Under the pieces are notes generated by a model that worked only from the letters and a program-made list of their open reading frames with translations, had not been told where the DNA came from and made no database searches. A stretch of DNA of 64,000 bases from Candidatus Gastranaerophilales bacterium (lineage in GTDB: Bacteria > Cyanobacteriota > Vampirovibrionia > Gastranaerophilales > Gastranaerophilaceae), in the NCBI GenBank assembly GCA_944324305.1, contig CALUVV010000008.1, forward strand, positions 1 through 64,000, written 5' to 3'. Below, piece by piece: positions 52,956-60,879 of the stretch; positions within the stretch are counted from its first letter, which is position 1; each line of letters opens with the position of its first letter. Both the position numbers and the translations under genes were made by a program.

Positions 52956-54991
52956 CTATTCAGGCATTGGAATTCTTCCGTTCAGAATATCGTTAAGAGG
53001 GAATTTATTACCGTCCTTATCTGTTAAAAATGCAATATTATCTTCAACGGTGACCGAAAGTTTTCGTCCGCCGCGGGTTTGGAAATAGTAACTTTCTTCC
53101 GTATTTAGTTTGTCTGCGTTAAATGTTAATTCTCCTTTTCTGTTATTGGCCGTAACATCGTTGGTAATTAATTTATTTAAGCCGACAATATCTTGAAAAT
53201 CGTAGCATTTATCGTATACAGCATCATTTCTGTAGAAGTAATAATCTTTTCCGCCCATAGTAAATTTAGCATCCGTTCTCCACATACTGTTTGCATTATC
53301 AGGCTGAATTAAAACTTTATTATTAGCACTTCTCAGATATGAATTATTTGCATAATTCGTTCCTTGCGGGTTAACCATATTCTTTTTGGCAAGCTCCATG
53401 AGTGCCGTATCTAAATCACGTACCTGGTTATGGTTCATTGTACCCTTTGTATTGCTCAATTTTTGTATTAGTGCTTCGATTTTCTTATATTCGGGAGAAT
53501 TTTTTATTTCTTTATTATCGGGTATTGAGGTCATTAAACCGTCGATTGCAGGCTTCATATTTTTATAAGTTTTGTAAGAAACAGATGTTTTGCCGTCCTC
53601 GGACTTGATGCTGCCTGCATCAAAAAGCTTTTCAAGCAGTCCGTTTGAACCTGTTAACGAGCCGTTTTCCGTACCTGTCTGCAAATAGGTTTCCCAGGCA
53701 GTATTTCTGTCAGCAAGACGATTTACAAGAGCTTCTGCAGCCTCTTTATTTTCAAGTTTAATTAGCCGCGCAGCATCACGGTTCATATCGCTTCTGACAA
53801 ACGGTCTTTTGTGTTCTTTTTGATAGTCATTTTCAACTTCTTTCTCAACAATTTTAACATTATTATCAAGGAAGGTTTTAACCTTATCACTGTCTTTTGA
53901 AGTAAGGTCAGATATTTTTCCGTTATTATAGCTTACCTGCTTTAAGTTTATCCCGTCATCGGTTAAGTTCATTTCAAAATGTCTTACGCCTGCTCTGTCC
54001 GAATAAACATTATTTTCGGGATCTACAAGTTTTAATGTTTGATACCTCTTTTGAGCAACACCGTCAGCACCTTTTTCACCGTAGTCCGACGGAAGTGCAA
54101 TAGCAATTTCTTTTGGAACACCTTTGCCGTCATAATTTGCTCTTTTAGGAACAATGACATCTGTAGTCCAAGTATTGTTTTTGGTAAGTCTTTGAGATGA
54201 ACCTGTTTCATCAATATTAACTTTTTTACCTGATTTTTCAAATACTTCTTTAAAATCCGGAACTTCTTTTACAGGCTCTTCTACATTGTTTTGTACGGGC
54301 TGTTTAACAGGTTCGGGAACTTTTTCAATCCACTCGTTAGTCCCTTGCTGCTTATGATATAATTTTTTATTACCCTCTATATCAGTTGTTGTTTTCGTTA
54401 AAACATCATTAACAAAGCCTATTTCTTCTTTTATAATACCGCCATTTTTTGCTATAAGTTTTTCACCTTCATAAGTTATTGTTTGAACTTTAGGATTACT
54501 CAAATCTTCTGTTACCCTGCCAAATCCTTTCATATCGGTAATTATTTTTAATTCCTTTTTACCGGTTTCGTCAAATTCTGTGGTTACGGTATTTAAGCAG
54601 TTAGCAGAAACGGATTTCTTTTTGATGTTATCTTTTGAATAGAAATCAGTAGTATTATCATCTGCTTTTACGGGATATGTTCCGTCATCGGCCAGCTCTG
54701 CAGCTTCGATAGCCTGCAAAGTCCTGTTAACTGACTTAACCTCGGAACGTTTGATATCAAGTCCCATCTTTTTTAACTCACGTTTTGAAAATTTGCCGTC
54801 GCCGTCATCAAATTCTTCTTTTAATTTTTCAATATCGGAAGAATAAACGTAAGAATTTTCATCTAACCCCTTGTTCTTAAAAAAATCAAATAAAAGCTTA
54901 TTGCTTTTTGCCAAATCGGAGAGCTTTACGCCATTAGAGCTGAAAGTCTGCCCCCCCCCCGAGTTTGTCCTATGCCGTTAAAATCAACCAT
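52956..54991 (-). CDS. Large EF-hand-like protein, frameshifted by a 10-G tract (phase OFF)
   Basis: The natural start is ATG 54991 with AAAGGCGG upstream. It reads MVDFNGIGQTR, enters ten G, and stops 21 codons in. One more G (or two fewer) joins it to the long downstream frame (...QTFSSNGVKLSDLAKSNKLL) for a 678-residue protein. Without the tract the frame would need a TTG start at 54914 with no ribosome site. The N-terminal region has an EF-hand-like loop (DDGDGKFSKRELKK) near residue 65, with position 1 occupied by Phe. The rest is Lys/Asp-rich with β-type repeats (e.g. TYEGEKLIAKNGGIIKEEIG). Function unknown. Confidence 0.78.
54951..54960 (-). repeat. Poly-G tract (10 nt) near the 5' end of the EF-hand-like gene
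   Basis: Ten C on the + strand; coding sense CAAACTC-G10-CAGA, encoding Thr-Arg-Gly-Gly-Gly exactly as in the pilin tract. Confidence 0.9.
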
Positions 54992-55140
54992 GTTTTACCG
55001 CCTTTCTTTATTTGTACACTACATTTTACAAAAACATAAATCGGTCAGACATTATAAAAACTTTAATAAAATTAAATTATATATAAACAAAGCTTAATAA
55101 AGAGAATGAATACATCACATAATATACAATCTTATTTTTA

Positions 55141-55149
55141 TGCTAAAAT
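55141..55149 (+). promoter_or_regulatory. Extended -10 promoter of proS
   Basis: TGC-TAAAAT with no good -35, about 35 bases before ATG 55185. The same TGC-TANAAT form precedes gatD and the 51998 gene. Confidence 0.45.
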
Positions 55150-55184
55150 AAAAACTATAAGAATGTATGTGAGGAATTACTTTT

Positions 55185-56918
55185 ATGAAAATGTCAAAAA
55201 TGTTTGTACAAACTCTGAGAGAATATCCTTCGGACGCCGAAGTTATTTCTCATAAAATGCTCGGCAGAGCAGGGTTTATAAAAAAACTTACCCCGGGTGT
55301 ATATACTTATATGCCTTTAATGTGGAGAGTATTGAAAAAGATTGAAAATATAGTAAGAGAAGAAATGGACAGAGCAGGAGCTCAAGAATTATTGATGCCC
55401 TTTGTACAGCCTAAAGAATTATGGGAAGAATCAGGCAGATGGGAAGTTTACGGACGCGAGCTCATGCGCCTGAAAGACCGCCACGACAGAGATATGTGCT
55501 TAGGTCCAACTCATGAGGAAATTATTACAGCCGTTGCAAGAGACGGATTAAAATCATACAAACAGCTTCCTGTTAACTTGTACCAAATACAGTCAAAATT
55601 CAGAGATGAAATAAGACCCAGATACGGACTTCTAAGAGGGCGTGAATTCATTATGAAAGACGCATACAGCTTTGACATCGACGAAGCCGGACTTGATAAA
55701 GAATATAAAAATATGGCTCAAGCTTACAAAAGAATTTTTGACAGATGCGGTCTTGATACAAAAATGGTTCAATCTGACAGCGGAGCTATAGGCGGAAGCG
55801 TTTCACACGAATTTATGGTAATAACTGACACCGATGCGGGTGAAAACGATGTATTCTACTGTAATGAATGTGATTATTCGGCAAATTCTAATCACGCAGT
55901 GTCAAACCTTCCCGAAGCTGTAATTGACGGAAAAGATTACTTTAAAGAAACAAAAGTAATTGATACCCCGAATACTCACTCAATTGAAGAATTAAGCAAA
56001 TTTTTAAATATTCCTGATACATTAATTTTGAAATCGCTTGTTTATATCGTGGATAAAAAGCCTGTTATAGCCCTTATAAGAGCAGATAAAGCTGTTGAAG
56101 AAACAAAATTGATGAATGCGGCAGGCGGAATAGAAATCAGAATTGCATCTTCAGCAGAAATTGCCGAGCTTATGGCTGAAAAAGGATTTGATGCAGTACC
56201 CGGCTTTATAGGCCCTAAAGGAATGAAGGGAATTACAATAATTGCCGATGAAACTGTCCGTGATATGAAAAATTTTGTTGTAGGGATTAATGAAACGGAT
56301 AAACACCTTGTCGGAGCTAACCTTTCGGATTTGGAAACAGAATTAACATATACCGACATCAGACTTGTACAACGCGGAGAACTTTGTCCGCAATGCGGCA
56401 AACCTTTATTTGTAACAAAAGGTATTGAAGTCGGTAATATATTCAAACTGGGTACAAAATACTCTAAACCTATGAATGCGGTTTATACAGATATAAACGG
56501 AAAAACTCATCCATATGTAATGGGCTGCTACGGAATAGGCATTTCAAGAACCGCAGCTGCCGCTGTTGAAGCACACTATGATGAACACGGTATTAAATGG
56601 CCGATTGCAATCGCACCGTATCATGTTGTTATTGTTCCCGTAAACATCAATGACGAACTTCAAATGAAAGTTGCGGAAAAAATGTATGAAGATTTAAAAT
56701 CCGCAGGTGTTGAAGTTGTTCTTGACGACAGAGACGAGCGTGCAGGTGTTAAGTTCAAAGATGCCGACTTAATAGGTTTCCCGTTCAGAGTTACAGTAGG
56801 CAAAACTATTAACGAAGGCTTTGTGGAGTACAAAGTCAGAGAAACCGGAGAACAGGAAAAATATACACCTGAAGAAGCTACTCAAAAACTTATTGATATA
56901 ATAAAAGCGGTTAAGTAA
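55185..56918 (+). CDS. proS: Prolyl-tRNA synthetase
   Basis: A 577-residue bacterial-type class II ProRS. Motif 1 region is HKMLGRAGFIKKLTPGVYTY. Motif 2 is KFRDEIRPRYGLLRGREFIM. The INS editing domain lies at ~235-385 (LIKSLVY-type, here LILKSLVYIVDKKPVIALIR). Motif 3 is MGCYGIGISRTAAAAVE. The anticodon-binding domain follows from ~470 (IAPYHVVIVPVNIND). The start has GAGG 10 bases upstream. Confidence 0.96.
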   Translation: MKMSKMFVQTLREYPSDAEVISHKMLGRAGFIKKLTPGVYTYMPLMWRVLKKIENIVREEMDRAGAQELLMPFVQPKELWEESGRWEVYGRELMRLKDRHDRDMCLGPTHEEIITAVARDGLKSYKQLPVNLYQIQSKFRDEIRPRYGLLRGREFIMKDAYSFDIDEAGLDKEYKNMAQAYKRIFDRCGLDTKMVQSDSGAIGGSVSHEFMVITDTDAGENDVFYCNECDYSANSNHAVSNLPEAVIDGKDYFKETKVIDTPNTHSIEELSKFLNIPDTLILKSLVYIVDKKPVIALIRADKAVEETKLMNAAGGIEIRIASSAEIAELMAEKGFDAVPGFIGPKGMKGITIIADETVRDMKNFVVGINETDKHLVGANLSDLETELTYTDIRLVQRGELCPQCGKPLFVTKGIEVGNIFKLGTKYSKPMNAVYTDINGKTHPYVMGCYGIGISRTAAAAVEAHYDEHGIKWPIAIAPYHVVIVPVNINDELQMKVAEKMYEDLKSAGVEVVLDDRDERAGVKFKDADLIGFPFRVTVGKTINEGFVEYKVRETGEQEKYTPEEATQKLIDIIKAVK

Positions 56919-56935
56919 TTAACCGCTTTTTAGCA
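56903..56935 (+). terminator. Intrinsic terminator overlapping the proS stop
   Basis: Stem AAAAGCGGTTAA (56903-56914) with TTAACCGCTTTT (56919-56930); its left arm encodes the last ProRS residues and the stop codon. Confidence 0.78.
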
Positions 56936-56965
56936 ATTATTTTTTTTAGAAGTTTTAGTAAAACT

Positions 56966-57694
56966 ATGAAGCCTATAAATTTTGACGAAATAGCAACTTT
57001 GCAGCGTGTAAAACAACATTTTCATGATTGTTATCTTGTAACAAGCATAAACTCTCTAAGCAACTCTACAAACGGACGTAAAATTTTACAAAATAATATT
57101 TTAAGAGAGGGTAACGATTTTAAAATAAAATTCAGAAACGTAAACGGAAATCAGGAAGATTTTTTTATTACAGAAAAAGAAATAAATGATTTAACACTCT
57201 GCGACAGATTTTTTAACCCCATAGAGTTAAAAGAGCCTCATAATCCTATTATTAAAGCAATTGAAGTTGCAATGAATAAATTATTAAATAAATTTCCGGA
57301 TAAAAAATCTTTTGTAAACAGGCTTTACAAAACAAATGAGAATTTTGAATACAACAACCCGTCAAGGTTTATGGAAATGTTCACGGGCATAACCCCGTTT
57401 AATATTAATGAAAAAAGTTTTAGGATGAGTTTGAGAAAAAACTCAGATGATGCTAAAGGTCTTTTTCAACAAATCGGTAATAACAACAATAGCAGTTTTA
57501 TTGTCGGGACAGGACACCATTTTATAAAAGGGATGACAAATTGGCATTGCTATACACTTGAAAAAGTTGATAACAAAGCCAATACAATTCAAATTTTTGA
57601 TAACAGATATCAGGAAACAATTACAATGTCTTTCATGGATGCAATAAAAAAATTAAAATATATAACAGGATATTTTAATGAAAATCTAAAATAA
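56966..57694 (+). CDS. Calpain-like cysteine-peptidase-fold protein
   Basis: A 242-residue protein. HFHDCYLVTSINSLSN (Cys22) resembles the calpain active-site block 'GDCWLLAAxxxL'. HCYTLEKV (His194) resembles 'HAYxV', and FDNRYQE (Asn213) may supply the third residue of a C2-family Cys-His-Asn triad. There is no signal peptide or membrane span. No ribosome-binding site is seen before the ATG. Spacing and order fit a compact calpain-like domain; activity and target are unknown. Confidence 0.62.
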   Translation: MKPINFDEIATLQRVKQHFHDCYLVTSINSLSNSTNGRKILQNNILREGNDFKIKFRNVNGNQEDFFITEKEINDLTLCDRFFNPIELKEPHNPIIKAIEVAMNKLLNKFPDKKSFVNRLYKTNENFEYNNPSRFMEMFTGITPFNINEKSFRMSLRKNSDDAKGLFQQIGNNNNSSFIVGTGHHFIKGMTNWHCYTLEKVDNKANTIQIFDNRYQETITMSFMDAIKKLKYITGYFNENLK

Positions 57695-58120
57695 TTATTT
57701 TTTACGATGTCTGAACGCAAAATATTTAAAAAGAATATAAGTTACGACAGAAGCAAGAAGGATTGAAAAAATCTGTCCTACATAAACATTCTTTGAAATA
57801 AATCTTACTATTAACTCAAGAATAACAGCATTGCAAATATAACTTACAACCCAGGTAGTACAGCATTTTAAATATTCTTTGACCCAGCGGCCTTTCGTAC
57901 AAAATACAAAAAGTTTCTGATTTACAAATGAAAAAACAGAAGAAATTATCCACTGTAAAGCAACACAAATCTGGTAATGTTCCTGCCCTATTAAATATAG
58001 GGCTGCGGAAAATATAACATAAGAAAAAGCAGCATTAAAACCGCCTACAAGGAAAAACCTTATTTTATCCGATAAAGTGCACCATTTGTTATACAAAGTT
58101 ATTACATCTTCTCTGCTCAT
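57695..58120 (-). CDS. GtrA-family membrane protein
   Basis: A 141-residue protein with four helices: IRFFLVGGFNAAFSYVIFSA, YQICVALQWIISSVFSFVNQ, TTWVVSYICNAVILELIV and IFSILLASVVTYILFKYFAF, ending RHRKK. This is the GtrA fold, often a flippase or accessory protein for lipid-linked sugars. It overlaps gatD by 1 base, so both are probably one transcript. Confidence 0.88.
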   Translation of the reverse strand: MSREDVITLYNKWCTLSDKIRFFLVGGFNAAFSYVIFSAALYLIGQEHYQICVALQWIISSVFSFVNQKLFVFCTKGRWVKEYLKCCTTWVVSYICNAVILELIVRFISKNVYVGQIFSILLASVVTYILFKYFAFRHRKK

Positions 58121-58854
58121 TAATACGCTTTTCCTATAAGTGAGTTATGTGTATTCATTTCCAGAACGTCATCCAGTTTTGATAATTTAATTTGTTTACC
58201 GTATCGCTTTTCCAGAGCCAGTTCAATCAGATAATCAGCAAAATGTGGATTTTTAGGAAGCAAAGACCCGTGTAAATATGTTCCGAATACATTTTTGTAT
58301 CGTCCGCCTTCTGTTTTATCCTGACCGTTATTGCCGTTGCCGACAGCAGCTTTTCCTAAAGGCTTTGTATCTCCTTGAAGATAAGTTAAGCCGCTGTGAT
58401 TTTCAAAACCGACAAGAGTAGAAGGTTTTAAAAACTCAGTTTCTACAGTTACATTACCGATAAATCTTTTTTTTCCTGCAACAGTGTATGCATCCATAAG
58501 GCTTATTCCTAAAAGTTTATCACCTTCAAACGGCCGGTAATAATGCCCGAAAAGCTGATATCCGCCGCAAATCCCTAGAAAAACAGCACCTTTATCACGT
58601 TCGCTGTGAAGAAATTCTTTATTTTTATAGAGTTCCACCGCAACATCCTGCTGCTGCTTATCCTGACCGCCGCCGATAAAATACAAATCATGCTCTTTTA
58701 TGGTATCACCAACATTGATTTCCTCATATTCAACCTGAATACCACGCCACTCACAGCGTTTTACAAGGGTAATAATATTCCCCATATCACCGTAAAGGTT
58801 AAGCAATTTAGGATATAAATGAGCTATAGATATTTTTAAATCTTTCTCTTCCAT
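58120..58854 (-). CDS. gatD: Lipid II isoglutaminyl synthase, glutaminase subunit (GatD)
   Basis: A CobB/CobQ-like class I glutamine amidotransferase of 244 residues: HLYPKLLNLYGDMGNIITLV, YFIGGGQDKQQQDV, FLGICGGYQLFGHYY with the nucleophile Cys, GFENHSGLT and VFGTYLHGSLLPKNP with the catalytic His. GatD pairs with MurT to amidate D-Glu in peptidoglycan; MurT is not in the window. I chose ATG 58854 because a TGC-TATAAT promoter lies only 9 bases upstream, which excludes the longer reading from 58914. Confidence 0.88.
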   Translation of the reverse strand: MEEKDLKISIAHLYPKLLNLYGDMGNIITLVKRCEWRGIQVEYEEINVGDTIKEHDLYFIGGGQDKQQQDVAVELYKNKEFLHSERDKGAVFLGICGGYQLFGHYYRPFEGDKLLGISLMDAYTVAGKKRFIGNVTVETEFLKPSTLVGFENHSGLTYLQGDTKPLGKAAVGNGNNGQDKTEGGRYKNVFGTYLHGSLLPKNPHFADYLIELALEKRYGKQIKLSKLDDVLEMNTHNSLIGKAY

Positions 58855-58863
58855 GCTCTTTAA

Positions 58864-58872
58864 ATTATAGCA
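58864..58872 (-). promoter_or_regulatory. Extended -10 promoter of gatD
   Basis: On the minus strand TGC-TATAAT, 9 bases before ATG 58854; the mRNA would have almost no leader. Confidence 0.6.
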
Positions 58873-58880
58873 CATAATCA

Positions 58881-58889
58881 TGTTATAAT
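58881..58889 (+). promoter_or_regulatory. Extended -10 promoter of tatD (probable leaderless mRNA)
   Basis: TGT-TATAAT with exactly 6 bases to ATG 58896 and no ribosome-binding site. Confidence 0.65.
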
Positions 58890-58895
58890 CTCTAT

Positions 58896-59651
58896 ATGAT
58901 AGATACGCATTCACACATAAATATGATTGAAGGTTTAACGCTTGACGAAATTATTAACAATGCAAAAGCTAACGGCGTTGATAAAATAATAGTACCTTCA
59001 GCTTATCCTTCTGACATTGATACGGTTTACGAAATTGCACAAAAATATGATAATGTTTACGGATTACTCGGAGTTCATCCATCAGAGGTTAAAGACTGGG
59101 ATGACAATTTAATTGAAAAAATCAGAATAATGGCTGACAATAAGAAAATAGCAGGCATTGGAGAAATCGGACTTGATTATTATTGGGACAAAAGCTTTAA
59201 CGATTTGCAGAAGGAAGTTTTTATAAAACAAATTAAGCTTGCAAACAAGTTAAACCTGCCTCTGTCAATTCATGACAGGGAAGCACATAAAGACACTTTT
59301 AATATTTTAAAAGAGCATAATCACGGTTCAAAAGTTGTAATGCATTGTTTCTCCGGCAGTGTGGAGTTTGCGCGTGAATGCATTAAAGAAGGATGGTATA
59401 TTGCACTTGGCGGAGTTGTTACATTCAAAAATGCAGTAAAAATGAAAGAAGTTGCAAAAGATATTCCGCTTGACAGACTTCTTCTCGAAACCGATGCACC
59501 ATACTTAACACCTGTACCATTCAGAGGCAAAGAAAATCAACCGGCTTACGTAAAATACGTTGCGGAAGAAATTGCAAAACTTCGAGAAACGACCTTTGAG
59601 GAAATTGACACAGTCACAACCCAAAATGCAGAAAGGGTATTTAACCTATGA
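58896..59651 (+). CDS. tatD: TatD-family metal-dependent hydrolase
   Basis: A 251-residue TIM-barrel DNase/hydrolase: IDTHSHINM (metal ligands), LLGVHPSEV, IGEIGLDYYWDKS, PLSIHDREAHKDTF, VMHCFSGSVEFA and LLLETDAPYLTPVPFRG. All metal-binding His, Glu and Asp positions of TatD are present. It overlaps tlyA by 4 bases. Confidence 0.94.
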   Translation: MIDTHSHINMIEGLTLDEIINNAKANGVDKIIVPSAYPSDIDTVYEIAQKYDNVYGLLGVHPSEVKDWDDNLIEKIRIMADNKKIAGIGEIGLDYYWDKSFNDLQKEVFIKQIKLANKLNLPLSIHDREAHKDTFNILKEHNHGSKVVMHCFSGSVEFARECIKEGWYIALGGVVTFKNAVKMKEVAKDIPLDRLLLETDAPYLTPVPFRGKENQPAYVKYVAEEIAKLRETTFEEIDTVTTQNAERVFNL

Positions 59652-60460
59652 AAGAACGTTTAGATAAATACCTTACCGATTTAGGCTATTTTGATACAAA
59701 AAGCAAAGCTGCTGCCGCAATTCTGGCAGGTCATGTCAAAATTAACGATGAATACATCACCAAAGCAGGATTTCAAATAAATCCTTTAAAAGAATATGAT
59801 ATTCAGGTTAAAACAATGCCTTATGTTTCGAGAGGCGGTTTTAAGCTGAAGAAGGCTCTTGATACTTTTCCCGTAAAAGTTGAAGGAAGAATTTGTTTTG
59901 ATGCGGGAGCTTCAACAGGAGGCTTTACGGATTGTCTGCTTCAAAACGGTGCAAAATTTGTTTATGCGGCAGATGTCGGTTACGGTCAGCTTGATTGGAA
60001 AATCCGCTCGGATAAACGCGTGAAAACGATTGAAAGAACAAATCTTAAAATATGCTCTTTCGATGATATTTATGGGGAAAATGAACCTGCTGCCGACTTA
60101 CTTGTAAGCGACCTGTCATTTATTTCTCTTACCAAAGTTCTGGAAAATCTGAAAAAACTGCTTAATCCCGGGTTTCACGAAATGGTATGCCTTATAAAAC
60201 CTCAATTTGAAGCAGGCAAAGAAAACGTTGAAAAAGGCGGAGTTGTTAAAGACAAAAAAGTACACGAAGAAGTCATTGAAAATGTAATAAATTTTGCAAA
60301 AAATCTTGGTTACACAATTAATGACCTGACATTTTCTTCAATAAAAGGCCCCTCAGGCAACATTGAATATTTAGTATGGCTTTCAACTCAAAGCGGAAAA
60401 GAAACGTTTTTTGATATTGAAGCAATCGTCGAAAACGCGTTTAAAACATTAAATTCTTAA
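59648..60460 (+). CDS. tlyA: TlyA-family rRNA 2'-O-methyltransferase
   Basis: A 270-residue protein. The N-terminal S4 RNA-binding domain (RLDKYLTDLGYFDTKSKAAA ... GHVKINDEYITKAG) precedes an FtsJ-like SAM methyltransferase with SRGGFKLKKAL, FDAGASTGGFTDCLLQNGA, VSDLSFISLTKVL and CLIKPQFEAGKENV. TlyA proteins methylate 16S and, in some species, 23S rRNA cytidines. Older names call it hemolysin A. Confidence 0.93.
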   Translation: MKERLDKYLTDLGYFDTKSKAAAAILAGHVKINDEYITKAGFQINPLKEYDIQVKTMPYVSRGGFKLKKALDTFPVKVEGRICFDAGASTGGFTDCLLQNGAKFVYAADVGYGQLDWKIRSDKRVKTIERTNLKICSFDDIYGENEPAADLLVSDLSFISLTKVLENLKKLLNPGFHEMVCLIKPQFEAGKENVEKGGVVKDKKVHEEVIENVINFAKNLGYTINDLTFSSIKGPSGNIEYLVWLSTQSGKETFFDIEAIVENAFKTLNS

Positions 60461-60879
60461 GCTTTTGGGAGCGTTACAAGCGGAGTTGCACCGTACAGGT
60501 CAATATATTTAAAGAAGTTCAAAACAACTCCCGGCGGGAAAAAGTAATTGTTATTGGTCGGAGTTATTTTAAGCATGGAATGTGTGGAATCAACGCTTAC
60601 GACACTTGCAAGATACTGTTTATTTACTGCCGTAAATAAAATATAACCCGTTTTTGACTGAATTTCTTCAATATTAAATTTATTTGCATTAACACTTGCA
60701 ATAGCCATATAAAACAGCTTGTCCGCAGGCAGAATATATGTTCTTGTACAAGTCTTAAAATCCACATTCTGCGGAGTGATCAGCGTGCTGACAGGAAGCC
60801 CTTCATCAGCATTGGCAGGAACTGCAGCTAAAGTCAGCACAAGTAAAAATGAAAATAAAAATTTTATTGTTCTTTCCAT
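60457..60879 (-). CDS. Small exported protein of unknown function
   Basis: A 140-residue protein with a signal peptide (MERTIKFLFSFLLVLTLAAV, cleavage after ANA at residue 24). The mature part has YILPADKLFYMAIASVNANK and FNIEEIQSKTGYILFTAVNK, an α/β pattern seen in small periplasmic proteins. The ATG lies inside the end of polA (16-base overlap) with AGGTGA upstream, so it is translationally coupled to polA. Family not recognised. Confidence 0.72.
   Translation of the reverse strand: MERTIKFLFSFLLVLTLAAVPANADEGLPVSTLITPQNVDFKTCTRTYILPADKLFYMAIASVNANKFNIEEIQSKTGYILFTAVNKQYLASVVSVDSTHSMLKITPTNNNYFFPPGVVLNFFKYIDLYGATPLVTLPKA

Noticed and set aside
5831-54960. Poly-C/G runs as sequencing or assembly artefacts
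   Set aside because: Not fully excluded, but all four lie in the same coding sense with the same TC-G10-C flanks. One gene (5663-6523) is exactly in frame, and frames on both sides of each tract belong to one protein. Tract length by one base remains uncertain.
55015-55028. Fourteen-base match to the inner half of the switch repeat, 24 bases upstream of the EF-hand-like gene
   Set aside because: The match TACACTACATTTTA is intriguing because of its position, but no partner half or inverted copy lies nearby. It contains a TAAAAT on the minus strand, so it may simply be promoter sequence.
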